Origin: Rana temporaria
Taxonomy: Eukaryota > Chordata > Amphibia > Anura > Ranidae
Direction: 5' to 3'
DNA: 64,000 bases
NCBI RefSeq assembly: GCF_905171775.1
Contig: NC_053499.1
Coordinates: 30,906,526 to 30,970,525 of the forward strand
The position numbers and the translations under genes are program-made. The notes under the pieces are model-generated. The model saw nothing but the letters and a program-made list of their open reading frames with translations, ran no database searches and was not told the origin of the DNA. This document shows positions 1 through 10,494 of the stretch, one piece after another. How positions within the stretch are numbered: position 1 is the stretch's first letter; every line of letters begins with the position of its first letter.

Positions 1-31
1 AGTATCAAAACCAGGACGGTCAGACTGCTTA

Positions 32-302
32 AGGCCCCGTACACACGACCAGTTTCCTCGGCAGAATTCAGCTTCCGACCGAGTTTCTGGCTGAATTCTG
101 CCGAGGAAACTGGTCGTGTGTACACTTTCGGCCGAGGAAGCCGACGAGGAGCTCGGCGAGGAAATAGAGAACATGTTCTCTATTTCCTCGTTGTTCTATG
201 GGAGCTCTCTCCCCGCCGAGCTCCTCGGCGGCTTCAGTGCTGAACTGGCCGAGGAACTCGATGTGTTTGGCACGTCGAGTTCCTCGGCCGTGTGTACGAG
301 GC
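32..302. mobile_element. GTACACACG-group hairpin MITE (CTCGGC arm)
   Basis: Ends are AGGCCCCGTACACACGACC and the matching GTGTGTACGAGGC. TTA flanks lie at 29-31 and 303-305, consistent with a 3-bp target duplication. Each arm folds on itself (CGGCAGAATTC against GAATTCTGCCG at 60-105), and the centre has a second hairpin, AGAGAACATGTTCTCT, near 165-182. It has no transposase. The apparent 79-codon frame through it is a by-product of the palindrome. Confidence 0.75.
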
Positions 303-525
303 TTAACAGTTTTTTCCCCCAGGCTGTGAGAGCCCTCAACTCCAATCCTCTTTGAAACCGCTTCTACAACCTATAAATTGTGATCAGAAAGGTCTCACTT
401 CCCCTCCCTTTTACTTTTGAATATGCACTAGACACTTTTATAAACACTTGATGCTACAAAGGCTTTTGAAAATATACAGCTTATGTACAGTTACGTAGTT
501 CCCAGATGTGTATAGGTTTTTAATA
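303..525. other. Spacer, no gene seen
   Basis: AT-rich unique-looking DNA between two elements. I see no open frame, promoter or repeat that I can support. Confidence 0.5.
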
Positions 526-527
526 TA

Positions 528-2033
528 CAGTCAGGTCCATAAATATTGGGACATCGACACAATTCTAATCTTTTTGGCTCTATACACCACCACAATGGAT
601 TTGAAATGAAACGAACAAGGTTTTTTCAGCCTAATGATGGCTGGCTTGTGATAGTGACAGCTCTTTGGATCTCATATTGAGAGTTGACAGCAACAGATTC
701 CAAATGCAAATAGCACACTTGAAATTAACTCTGGACCTTTTATTTGCCCCTTGTAAATGGGATAATGAGGGAATAACACACACCTGGCCATGGAACAGCT
801 GAGCAGCCAATTTTCCCATTACTTTTGGTCCCTTAAAAAGTGGGAGGCACATATACAAACTGTTGTAATTCCTACACCGTTCACCTGATTTGGATGTAAA
901 TACCCTCACATTAAAACAGAAAGTCTGCAGTTAACCACTTCCCGACCTCCTCATGTACATTTACGTCGGCAGAATGGCACGGACAGGCACAATCACGTAC
1001 CTGTACGTCCTCTGCTAGACGTGGGTGGGGGGTCCGATCGGGACCCCCCCGGTACATACGGAGGTCGGGTTCGCTCGGGGAGCGATCCGTGACGACGGCG
1101 CGGCTATTTGTTTATAGCCGCTCCGTCACGATCGCTCCCCGGAGCTGAAGAACGGGGAGAGCCGTGTGTAAACAGGGCTTCCCCGTGCTTCACTGTGGCG
1201 GCGCATCGATCGGGTGATCCCCTTTATAGGGGAGACTCGATCGATGACGTCATTCCTACAGCCACACCCCCCTACACTAGTAAACACATACACAGTGATC
1301 CCTAAATGTTACAGCGCCCCCTGTGTTTAACTCCCAAACTGCAACTGTCATTTTCACAATAAACAATGCAATTTAAATGCATTTTTTGCTGTGAAAATGA
1401 CAATGGTCCCAAAAATGTGTCAAAATTGTCCGAAGTGTCCGCCATAATGTCGCAGTCATGAAAAAAATCGCTGATCGCCGCCATTACTAGTAAAAAAAAT
1501 TAAAAAAATAAAAATCCAAAAAAACTATCCCCTATTTTGTAAACGCTATAAATTTTGCGCAAACCAACCGATAAACGATTATTGCAATTTTTTTTACCAA
1601 AAATAGGTAGAAGAATACGTATCGGCCTAAACTGAGGAAAAAAAAGATTTTTATATATGTTTTTGGGGGATATTTATTACAGCAAAAAGTAAAAAATATT
1701 GCATTTTTTTCAAAATTGTCGCTCTATTTTTGTTTATAGCGCAAAAAATAAAAATCGCAGAGGTGATCAAATACCACCAAAAGAAATCTCTATTTGTGGG
1801 GAAAAAAGGACGCCAATTTTGTTTGGGAGCCACGTTGCACGACCGCGCAATTGTCTGTTAAAGCGACGCAGTCCCGAACTGTAAAAACCCCTTGGGTCTT
1901 TAGCCAGCATATTGGTCCGGGGCTTAAGTGGTTAAAGCACATCTTGTTTGTTCATTTCAAATCCATTGTGGTGGTGTATAGAGCCAAAAAGATTAGAATT
2001 GTGTCGATGTCCCAATATTTATGGACCTGACTG
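528..2033. mobile_element. Non-autonomous Tc1/mariner element, TA-flanked
   Basis: The left end CAGTCAGGTCCATAAATAT and the right end ATATTTATGGACCTGACTG are inverted repeats of at least 70 bp, flanked by TA at 526-527 and 2034-2035. This is the classic Tc1/mariner signature, and I recognise the end as a Tc1-type family common in fish and frogs. The interior holds no transposase. It is split by the TTAA-flanked element at 935-1931. Removing that insert restores a smooth join at one TTAA. Confidence 0.85.
935..1931. mobile_element. TTAA-flanked CCACTT-family element nested in Tc1
   Basis: It lies between TTAA at 931-934 and TTAA at 1932-1935, with ends CCACTTCCCGACC and GGGGCTTAAGTGG. A 4-bp TTAA duplication inside a recognisable host element suggests piggyBac-type mobilisation. 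The interior has a GC-rich half with opposed GATCG palindromes (1030-1260) and an A/T-rich half with a motif near 1735-1800 that recurs in the copies near 14460, 23740 and 48180. There is no transposase frame. Confidence 0.7.
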
Positions 2034-2039
2034 TATTTT

Positions 2040-2190
2040 TTTTTTTGTTCTTCGCTGTGTTTTTATTCTTTTTATAATTATGTTTAGTTTGTATGTAGCA
2101 CCGTGGCCCTGTGAGATACGACATTTTGTTATACTGTATGTCCTCCTGTGTAGTAAAATGACAATAAAGCTTGACTTGACTTGACTTGAT
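2040..2190 (+). mobile_element. LINE 3' tail, CR1/L2-like, with (TTGAC)n end
   Basis: A T-rich stretch is followed by TATGTAGCACCGTGGCCC and a terminal ATGACAATAAAGCTTGACT with TTGAC repeats. Tails of short tandem repeats after an AATAAAG-like motif are typical of L2/CR1-type retroposons. Only the last 150 bp remain and no coding part is present. It abuts the Tc1 element on its left. Confidence 0.5.
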
Positions 2191-2194
2191 CTCC

Positions 2195-3271
2195 ATGGTA
2201 AATTTACCAAAAGTGAAGATTAGCATTGGAAGGTATGGCAGAGATCGTAAAGAGAAAGTTGGGCAGTATTTAAGCTGCTTTTCTTTATTTTCCTAATTGA
2301 CAGTGTACCTTTTACTTTTAGACAGAACACATTGAAAATGTATTGCGAATGCGATATACAGTATCATATAACTGGGTTTATATCAACAAAAGATAAGTCA
2401 GTCTATGCCAATGCATAAAGCAATTGAGTTTGAGCTAACCTTAATTCACTAATAGCCAACAAAGTCCATTTTACTTATCAAGCAAAGATAGTCTATATAC
2501 AGAGCTATACTTCAAACTGTAATCAAGTACGGTATCTTGAAGCACAATCCAACTTGTGCGAGAGCACGCCATCCACTATTTTCCTAATGCTGCCGCCTTG
2601 TAGAAACAAATATATTGCAGTGTCATTTTTTAAGTATATTGTGAGTGTTTGGAGTGAGTTTAACATTCATAGGATTCTGGAAAGGAATGGTAATGGGGAG
2701 CACAGATTCTGAACAGGACCTCAGAGAGACAAATTAAGTCTGTTTATGATGGGCTTATATGTGACTACACAGCAAAATTGTAATACAGAGCGGAGCGATA
2801 CAAAGTGCTTCCCAAGGCAACACTTAATGAAATGCCATTACTGGGCACTTCTTAATTTAAAGGGGGGAAAAATGACCTTTGCCGAAATTAATTTTACTGC
2901 TTTAATCAAAAGGAGTTTGTGAGAAACATCCCTCCCAAATTGCCTTTGACTAAAATTCATATTATTTTGTGAGTTTGGTGCTGCATCAGCATCTGCACTT
3001 CTCCAGGCTCAGCTCAGATAATAAGTCATGTAGGAAGCCAAAAGATGTTCGGGAGAATTTTTTTGTATTCCTATTTAAAGGGAAACAATTATGTATTATC
3101 AGTTGGCATTCATTTTGCATAACGTTTAGTTTAGTTTACATGCTTATTGCTTCATGTTTCTCATGATCCTATTTCATGGACAACTTTAGCGGGGATCCCT
3201 AGTGCCAATCTACCGGACAGTGCAGTCGGTACCCTTTCTGAATGAGTAGTACAAGTGAACTTGTTACATGA
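2195..3271. other. Unique-looking AT-rich DNA, no gene seen
   Basis: About 1.1 kb with no terminal inverted repeats and only short open frames without codon bias. It could be intron or intergenic DNA. I cannot assign a function. Confidence 0.5.
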
Positions 3272-3274
3272 TTA

Positions 3275-3422
3275 GGCTGGATTCACACCTATGCATTTTT
3301 AGTGCTTTTTGCAGATTTGTACTACAGACCGTATTCAATAGGAAACCATGTTGAATGAAGTGTAGTGCAAATCTGCAAAATGAAAAACTTAAAATGCCCC
3401 AAAAAAAGGTGTGAATCAAGCC
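3275..3422. mobile_element. GGCTGGATTCACACC-family MITE
   Basis: The ends GGCTGGATTCACACCTATGC and GGTGTGAATCAAGCC are inverted. The flanks are TTA (3272-3274) and TAA (3423-3425). Copies at 5961-6199 and 6244-6482 share the interior words GCAGATTTG and GAAACCATGTT. It directly abuts the next element, sharing its TAA flank. Confidence 0.65.
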
Positions 3423-3425
3423 TAA

Positions 3426-4627
3426 GGCCTCGTACACATGGGCCAGAATCTCGTCAGGAAAAAAACGTTGGGCCAGATTCAGAAAGAACTGCGGCGGCGT
3501 AACGTATCGTCTTTAAGTTACACCGCCGCAAGTTTTCCTCGTAAGTGCCTGATTCTCAAAGCACTTGAGTATAAACTTGCGGCGGAGTAACGCAAAGACG
3601 TCCGGCGCAAGCCCGCCTAATTCAAATGGGGCGTGTACCATTTAAATTAGGCGCGCTCCCGCGCCGGACGTACTGCGCATACTCCGTTTTGAAATTCCCG
3701 CTGTGCTTTCCGCGAAGTGACGTAATTTTTTTGAACAGCGACGTGCGTAACGTACTTTCGTATTCCCGGACGTCTTACGCAAAAAAATAAATAAATTGGA
3801 AATTCGACCCGGGAACGACGGCCATACTTTAACATGGCTCATCTAAAGTTAAGCCATGTTAAAGCAGGCTTAACTTTGCGACGGGAAAAAACAACTAGCG
3901 ACGACGTAACGGACGCGAAAACCTTCGTGGATCGCCGTAAAAACTCATTAGCATACCCGACGCTGGAAAACGACGCGAACTCCACCCAGTGGCGGCCAAA
4001 GTATTGCATCCTAAGATCCGACGGTGTAAGTCAATTACACCTGTCGGATCTTAGGGCTATCTATGCGTAACTGATTCTATGAATCAGCCGCATAGATACT
4101 CTCAGAGATACGACGGCGTATCAGGAGATATGCCGTCATATCTCTTCTGTGAATCTGGCCCATTGTTTCTCCTGACGAGAATCTTGGCAAGAATCTCTTC
4201 CTGGCCGAGTCTACAGTCACTCCATAAAAAAAACGCCGTTCTTTTGAAAGGCAAAAACGCAGTGACGTCATCGCCTAAGACGAGCATGCGCTCGTCACAT
4301 TCGATGCTGTCGCCGCCATCTTGCTTCACCCTACCTATGTCGTGGAAGCTACCGCGCATGCGTCAAAGTCATTTCGAGCATGCGTGGGTTTCCACGGCGA
4401 CATGTAAATATACAGACGCTCTGGTTTCTCGTCGGGAAACAGGCCGACAAGAATCTCGACGAGAAAAAAGAGAGCAGGATCTCTATTTTTCTCGTTGAGA
4501 TCATGGGCAGATTTCCAGACGAGAAACCTGAAAGCCTCGTACACACTCTCGGTTTACTCGGCAAGAAAGCTCTGCCAGCAGTTTTCTTGCTGGTTCTTGC
4601 TGAGAAAACCGAGCGTGTGTACGACGC
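3426..4627. mobile_element. GTACACACG-group MITE split by a CAGATTC element
   Basis: The left end is GGCCTCGTACACATGGGCC and the right end CGAGCGTGTGTACGACGC. The right half carries the CTCGTCGAGA / GAAAACCGAG arm words and an AGCATGCG motif. The element is interrupted at 3470-4161; on either side of the insert the host reads TCTCGTCAGGAAAAAAACG and TTTCTCCTGACGAGA, which pair as hairpin arms. Confidence 0.65.
3470..4161. mobile_element. GGGCCAGATTC-family MITE
   Basis: The ends are GGGCCAGATTCAGAAAGAAC and TGTGAATCTGGCCC. The flanks are GTT and ATT, so the target duplication is imperfect here. Family landmarks are CCGCCGCAAGTTTTC, CGCCTAATTCAAATGGGGCG, TTTAACATGGC and GGATCCGAC-like palindromes. 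It is rich in CpG and non-coding. Confidence 0.75.
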
Positions 4628-4867
4628 TTGACTCTACATCCATTGAAGGAATTGCACACATTGGAGATGCTTAGCTGCTTCTGTTCTGAAGATCCTGACA
4701 CAAGGCATCGCAATTATTTCACCAGACTGAAGGAGAAGTCAACATAAAAGTATGTCTTATGCCCCGTACACACAATCAGGCTTTTGCCCAGCCAAACTCA
4801 CATCGGAATTCGTAATGTAAAATAGAACATGTTCTCTATCTAAACTCCGATGGAATTCATCTGAATT

Positions 4868-5560
4868 TTTTTTTTTTTTTTTTTTAGATTAATCTCTTTT
4901 TTTATTTTAAAACAAAATAATACAATACAATACATAATACATAATACAAAAGGGATAGTACAGCCCGACCATCGCCATCCTACTTATTATTATACGTCCC
5001 CTATTAGGCATATATCTCTTTCGTTCGTATCTTTCCCCCCCCCGGAGTCCCGGGAGGGGCATCCAAGAAAAACAAGAGCAACAAAAAAACACAAACAGAG
5101 AAGGATAAAGGAAAAAAAAAAAAAAAAAAGGGGGAAAAAGGAATCTCAAGAATCAAAATTTTCCTATCCACCAACCCCTCTCTGCAGTCCTGTATTTTCC
5201 CAAATAGCCATACACATATCCCTTTAACATTCCCGGTCTTCCCTATCTTCTATATCGTTCGCCCCTACCCTCCTTAGGCCTCTCTTCTGGCGTCCGTATA
5301 GGACTTCCAGGATGTCCACGTTCTTGAATATTTTTCCTTTTGATGTAGTCCTGTCAGGACTAACTCTTCTAATTTACTTATTTCTTTAACTCTACCTATC
5401 CACATCTCCACTGTTGGTGGGCTTGATGACTTCCACTTCTTCGCTATACATGCCTTTTTTATATATGCTATTAGCTCTTCCCTTTTTTTATCTGGTTTAT
5501 ATATATATATATATATATTTTTATTCTTTTCAAATACAAATACTTTCAAATACACTGTGG
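4868..5560 (-). mobile_element. L1-like LINE 3' fragment (ORF2 C-terminus plus 3' UTR)
   Basis: On the minus strand, codons at about 5555-5274 give AKKWKSSSPPTVEMWIGRV followed by a short helical tail. The KKWKS-PPT-W pattern resembles the C-terminus of vertebrate L1/Tx1 ORF2. A stop is followed by about 400 bases of 3' UTR and a poly-A that reads as a T run at 4868-4886 on this strand. Everything upstream of the C-terminus is missing, as in 5'-truncated retroposons. The endonuclease and reverse transcriptase domains are absent, so the copy is dead. Confidence 0.55.
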
Positions 5561-5822
5561 CTTCATTGGTCCCACTGATGGATGCAGTCCATGTGTCTGA
5601 AGCATCAAGATTTAATCATGTGTTTAATTGATTCACGTTGCTTGATTGGTGGAAGATTTTATCCACCTTCTTTTTAAACACAAATGTTGTCATTGTTCAC
5701 TTAGCTATGAATAAGCATCTTACGATGTGAAATGCGTTAGCCACTTTTCTCCTGTTGTTCACCTTTTTTTTTGGCTGTAAAGTTTTGAATTATTTAGATT
5801 TTATTCAATAAAGACTCCATTC
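5561..5822. repeat. Unidentified repeat piece with GATGTGAAATGCGTTAGC motif
   Basis: This piece lies between the L1-like fragment and the right arm of the host MITE. It contains TACGATGTGAAATGCGTTAG and ends in ATTCAATAAAGACTCC. A related motif occurs at 36338-36362. It may belong to the same retroposon or be an older separate insertion. Confidence 0.35.
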
Positions 5823-5960
5823 AACAGATTCCATCAGAGTTTAGATATAGAACATGTTCTATATTTTTCCGATGGAATTCTGTCGGAATTACGATGTGAT
5901 TTGGCCGGGCAAATGCCCGATCGCGTGTACACGGCATTAGTTAACGGGTCTGCTTCCGAA

Positions 5961-6199
5961 GGCCTGGTTCACACCTATGCAGGTTGCAGTTGATGCATAT
6001 TCCAGGTGCATGTTGCATTTTTCAATACACTTTTCGATCCATCGAAGTCTATGGAACCAAAAACTCAACCTGCTGCTTCTTGACCCTTTCCATAAAATGC
6101 ACAGATGTGAGTGTGACCCATAGGAAACCATGTTAAATGACTGTAGTGTGTTTCTGCAAAACTGAAAACACTAAATAATTCATAGGTGTGAACCAGGCC
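5961..6199. mobile_element. GGCCTGGTTCACACC-family MITE, copy 2
   Basis: The ends GGCCTGGTTCACACCTATGC and GCATAGGTGTGAACCAGGCC-type are near-perfect inverted repeats. The interior words are CACTTTTCGATCCATCG and TAGGAAACCATGTTAAATG. Only about 40 bp separate it from copy 3. Confidence 0.75.
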
Positions 6200-6243
6200 T
6201 TAGATTAAATAGCATATTCAGTTTGGTGATTTGATGTCTATAA

Positions 6244-6482
6244 GGCCTGGTTCACACTTATGCATTTTTTAGTGCATTTTCAGTTTTGCAGAAACACACT
6301 ACAGTCCTTTTAACATGGTTTCCTACGGATGTAGTTCAAATCTGTGCATTTTATGGAAAGGGCCAGGCATTTGTTTCTGGTTTTTAGTTCCATAGACTTC
6401 AATGGATCAAAAATGTTTATTGAAAAATGCTAAATGCACCTGGAATATGCAACCTGCAACCTACATAGGTGTGAACCAGGCC
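6244..6482. mobile_element. GGCCTGGTTCACAC-family MITE, copy 3, inverted to copy 2
   Basis: The ends are GGCCTGGTTCACACTTATGC and ATAGGTGTGAACCAGGCC, between TAA (6241-6243) and TTA (6483-6485). The order of interior words is reversed relative to 5961-6199, so copies 2 and 3 form an inverted pair. It has no coding content. Confidence 0.75.
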
Positions 6483-6755
6483 TTATTGTCTAGTGATTTT
6501 GATACGATGTTGCCCCTTTGAATAGTTGTCCTATTGTGGCCATTAATTGGGTTTTATTGGTAAGATATTTTTAAAGAAGTAGATTTTCAAGGCTTTCTTT
6601 CACAAAGAATCTACCAAATATGGTTTTAAAAAGTGGGAGGAAATTGGAAAACCAGGGACACACTCTTGAACAAGGGGAGGACCTACAAAATCCCATTTTT
6701 AAATTCCTCTACACATGATTGCCTGATGTGTGTGTGATAGTGCTGCACCCATAGG

Positions 6756-7345
6756 CCTCGTACACACAACTGAGAAACTCGTCGGAAAAGACACATAGTT
6801 TTCCTCGACGAGTTCCTTGTTAGACTTGTCGAGGAACTCGACAAGCTTGCTTTGCGTACACACTGTCAAGACAAAATCTCCTCGTTCTCAAACGCGGTGA
6901 TGTACAACACATACAACGGCAGGGGAAGTTTGATTCCACTGGCACAATCCTTGGGGCTGCTTTTGCTAATCTCATGTTACTGCGTGTTAAGTAAAAGTTT
7001 GGTGAGAGACGATTTGCACTTTTCACTCTGTTACAGCGTGACGAATGTGCTATCTCCATTACAAACGCTACTTTTACCGAAGGCACGCTCCCATCTCATA
7101 CTTTATTCTGAGCATGAGTGGGTTTCAAAGCATACACACGAACACGTTTCTCGTTGAAAACCAGCCTGACGAGGAACACGATGAGGAAATTGAGACTCCC
7201 GTTGAGGAAAAAGAGAACTTGTTCTCTTTTTTTCTCGTCGAGTTCCTCGACAGTTTCCTCGATGAAAAACGTACATACGACCGGTTTCCTCGGCAAAAAA
7301 GCTCTCCCACCAAGTTTCTTGATGGATTCTGTCGAGTTTCTTAGG
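6756..7345. mobile_element. GTACACACG-group MITE (CTCGACGAG arm) with long core
   Basis: The left end is GGCCTCGTACACACAACTG and the arm words are CTCGACGAGTTCC / GGAACTCGACAAG. The right arm decays (TTTCTTGATGGATTC...), so its end is approximate. The interior 6894-7122 holds the shared core: GCGGTGATGTACAACAC, GGGGAAGTTTGATTCC, TTACAGCGTGACGAATGTGC and TCTGAGCATGAGTGGG. No transposase is present. Confidence 0.65.
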
Positions 7346-7412
7346 GGTGTAGTGTTTTATTTTCTCACATAAATATTGAGGCGCGTTTATTTGTGTGCAT
7401 TTGTGGCTCTAA

Positions 7413-7975
7413 TGCCGCGTACACACGATCATTTTTCAGCATGAAAAAAACGTTGTTTTTCAGCATGTCCAAAAAACAAAGTTTTCCCAACTTCATCATT
7501 AAAAACGACGTTGCCCACACACCATCGTTTTAAAAAAATGATCTAGCAAAGCGCGGTGACGTACAACACGTACGACGGCACTATAAAGGGGAAGTTCCAT
7601 TCATCTTTGGGCTGCTTTAGCTGATTCAGTGTTAGTAAAAGACGATTCACACTTTTCTGTCTGTTACAGCGTGATAAATGTGCTTACTCCATTATGAACG
7701 GTAGTTTTACCAGAACGAGCGCTCCCGTCACATAACTTGATTCTGAGCATCCGTGTGTTTTTTACGTCGTTTTAGCCCACACGCGACCATTTTTTGCAAC
7801 CCGAAAAACTACATTGTTTAAAAAAACAATGTTAAAAAATGCAGCATGTTCGAAAAAAAAAATTGGCGTTTTTCAGAACCTGAAAAACGATGTGCAGCCC
7901 ACACACGATCATTTTAAATGACGTTTTTTAAAAACGACGTTTTTTTCATGCTGAAAAATGATCGTGTACACGGCA
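7413..7975. mobile_element. GTACACACG-group MITE (TTTTTCAGCATG arm), TAA-flanked
   Basis: The ends are TGCCGCGTACACACGATC and GATCGTGTACACGGCA, with an exact TAA duplication at 7410-7412 and 7976-7978. Each end is a hairpin of TTTTTCAGCATGAAAAA words. The core 7553-7757 has GGTGACGTACAACACG, a TATA-like CTATAAAGG at 7581-7589, and TTCTGAGCATCCG. An ATG at 7694 opens only 13 codons. Confidence 0.8.
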
Positions 7976-7978
7976 TAA

Positions 7979-8345
7979 GGCTGAGAACCAAGCAATCAAA
8001 TACCGCAGATCGCTCGGTTCTCAGAGCTCCCTGGACAGAGAGCCAGGTCAGTCAGTCACCACTGTCTTTTCTGCCCCCCCCCCCACACTCATTGGAGCAC
8101 CTCACTCAAAGGGCTGAGCTGGGTGCCGGTCCAGGCATGTGGGCAGATCCCAACCATATGGTCATGATCTTTCCCAAGCCTAGACCAGCTCTGTGACGTC
8201 AGCCGACAGCAGGTTTCAGCCCACTGTCGCATGGGGTCCACTATCACAAAACGGGTCACAGGAGTGCAGAACGAACTGCACTCCTGTGATCTGATCCACA
8301 GAAGTACAGGCAAATGAGCTTTGGCTGTACTTCTCCTTTAAATTA
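7979..8345. repeat. Repeat ending in GGCTGTACTTCTCCTTTAA
   Basis: A GC-richer segment with an exact internal inverted repeat, ACAGGAGTGCAG near 8260 against CTGCACTCCTGT near 8278, and the terminal word GGCTGTACTTCTCCTTTAA. A shorter relative ends near 18125 (AGCTGTACTTTAAATTA). The left end is not identifiable. It is probably another non-autonomous element. Confidence 0.4.
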
Positions 8346-8378
8346 CAAAATAGTTTGTATAGCCATGTTATATGTTAA

Positions 8379-8852
8379 AGCGGGAGTTCACCCGAAAAAA
8401 TAATAATTTAAGATTAGTTTGATGCTCATTTTGTCATGGGGAATTGGGTAGTTTTTTTTTAATCAAAGCAGTACTTACCATTTTAGAGAGCGATCTTCTC
8501 CGCCGCTTCTGGGTATGGTCTTCAGGACTGGGCGTTCCTATTTGATTGACAGGCATACATCGCGTCACGAGCAGCCGAAAGAAGCCGAACGTTGGTGCGG
8601 CTCTAAACGGCGCTTGCGCACCGACGTTCGCCTACTTTCGGAAAATTGTGACGCGATGTATGCGACCATCGGAAGACTGTCAATCAAATAGGAACGCCCA
8701 GTCCCGCAGCCCATACCCGGAAGCGGCGGAGAAGATCGTTCTCTAAAACGGTAAGTACTGCTTCGATTTTAAAAAAAAAACTACCCGATTCCCCTTGACA
8801 AAATGAGCATCAATCTAATCTTAAAAATTTACTTTTTGGGTGAACCTCCACT
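8379..8852. mobile_element. TTAA-flanked AGCGGGGGTTCACCC-family MITE, copy 1
   Basis: TTAA lies at 8375-8378 and 8853-8856. The ends AGCGGGAGTTCACCC and GGGTGAACCTCCACT are inverted. The interior is a hairpin of about 130 bp per arm: GATTGACAGGCATACATCGC pairs with its reverse complement near 8650-8690, around a GCTCTAAACGGCGCTTGCGC apex. Confidence 0.75.
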
Positions 8853-8856
8853 TTAA

Positions 8857-9674
8857 ATATAAAAGAGTGAAAGTGGAGTCTTCCTTTAAATAAGTGGTAC
8901 AGTCTAATGTTTATGAATGACTGGGCTACCTATGTGAATGCTAGAGACATAAGGGATTTGCAATTCTAAGTTAAACAAAAAATCACCAGACCCCATGTAA
9001 TCAAAAGTGGAAAAATGAAAACACTGATATGTGAACAGATAATTATTATCGCCATACAGTTGCACTTTTTTTTTTTAATCATTAATGGAATTTCCACAAG
9101 CTCAGTAGCATAATTATTAACTGCATCAATGTGTTACATTTTCATCATGTTCTCAGATAATAATACAGATGGTATTTTTACCTGTAACTGTTGCATGGTC
9201 ATAATTATGCATGAGAAAACTAACAATTGTAATTAAAATAGCTGTGAAAGAACACAGAAAATTAAAACATAGCACCGAATCTTGCCTGAACTATGACAAG
9301 AGGAGGCACTTTGCTATGATTGAGGTCAGCAGATTTATCTGTCAGTTTCTCGAGATTGGAACATGGGAATTAAAGAAAACCTCCAGCTTTGATTAAAAAA
9401 AAAGGTTAGCAAAGCTCAATTAATGTGACAAAAATAGATATGCAGTCAGATAGACATTATGCAAAAAAATCAGTTTTCACTGTTTTACATGTGGTGTGTT
9501 ACATCAGTTGTACAGGACGTCTAATTATGGTTTTATAGACCAACCGGGACAGAAGTAAGACCTAGTGCATCCAGTAATCAATACTGGAGAAAGTAGCCGA
9601 TTAGGTCAGAAATGGCCTCTGTCTTTCTCTGCAATACACTTGTGGACACTTATGATAATTGATGTGGATGGTAC
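8857..9674. other. Unique AT-rich DNA, no gene seen
   Basis: About 800 bases, rich in homeodomain-like ATTA/TAAT words (for example CATAATTATGCATGAG near 9198). There are no inverted ends and no convincing reading frame. It could include conserved non-coding DNA, but that cannot be judged from one sequence. Confidence 0.4.
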
Positions 9675-9678
9675 TTAA

Positions 9679-10430
9679 CCTCCCTGGCGGTATGATTCTT
9701 TCAGAAAAAAGGTGCTGAAAGCGGTACCATTATTTGCAAGGAAATTTGGCGTTTTATACTGTAGGCCTGTAATTTTTAGAAATAACTCACTTAAATCTGA
9801 CCAAACAAGATTCTAATAGGCATCCCGGGTATGACATTTTTTTAAAAATTTTTTTATAAATTAAAATATAATAAATAATTATAAATAATTAGAACAAATA
9901 ATAATATAATTATAATAAAAATTATTCAATAATGTAATCAAATCAAAATCACTGAAATTTGCTCAGTTGCAGAATTGTCGCTGTCATTATTTTATTTTTT
10001 TTATGACGAATTTCCCCACAAATCGATATCGCACAATTCTGCAAGTGATTATAATTTATTATCGCTGTTTTTTAGCTGCTCTAAAACTAGGGACAAGGGG
10101 GTGTGTATTTTTTACATATAGTACTGTAATCCATAAGATTACAGTATACTGTATGTAATGTGTTTGTTTACGTTTTTGAATTTGGCGCCGTTCTCCGCTC
10201 CCGTGCGTCGTAACGTCGCAGGGAACGGAGATCGTGGCACAGGAGGACGCTGTGTGAATCGAGCGATGTCCCGCTCGCTCACACAGCGCGGTGGCATCGC
10301 TGGATCCAGGGACAAGGTAAGTAAACAGTGCCTGTGGATCCAGCGAGGCGAGCCCGAGTCTGACTCGGGGTTACCGCTCGCAGCATGAAAATCTAACCCT
10401 GAGTCAGACTCGGGAATACCGCCAGGGGGG
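9679..10430 (-). mobile_element. TTAA-flanked CCTGGCGGT element, copy 1
   Basis: TTAA lies at 9675-9678 and 10431-10434. The ends CCTCCCTGGCGGTATGATTC and AATACCGCCAGGGGGG match piggyBac-style ends (TTAA plus CCY). Landmarks are an AT-only palindromic tract (9838-9935), TTTGGCGCCGTTCTCC, and the hairpin word GAGTCTGACTCGGG. It is inverted relative to copies 2 and 3 and about 110 bp shorter. It has no transposase. Confidence 0.8.
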
Positions 10431-10494
10431 TTAAAGGGGTTGTAAAGGTTCATGTTTTTTTCACCTTAATACATCCTATGCATTAACCACTTAA

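Larger units (their letters stand above)
4763..5933. mobile_element. GTACACACG-group MITE (AATCAGGC arm) split by an L1 fragment
   Basis: The left end TGCCCCGTACACACAATC (after TTA, 4760-4762) matches the right end GATCGCGTGTACACGGCA (before TTA at 5934-5936). The arms carry ATCGGAATTCGTA and ATAGAACATGTTCTCTAT words that are mirrored at 5827-5890. Retrotransposon DNA sits at the hairpin apex. Confidence 0.65.

Noticed and set aside
116..355. An acidic 79-codon frame near the window start
   Set aside because: It runs through the GAGGAA/CTCGGC hairpin words of a MITE. Similar frames appear in every copy of that arm type.
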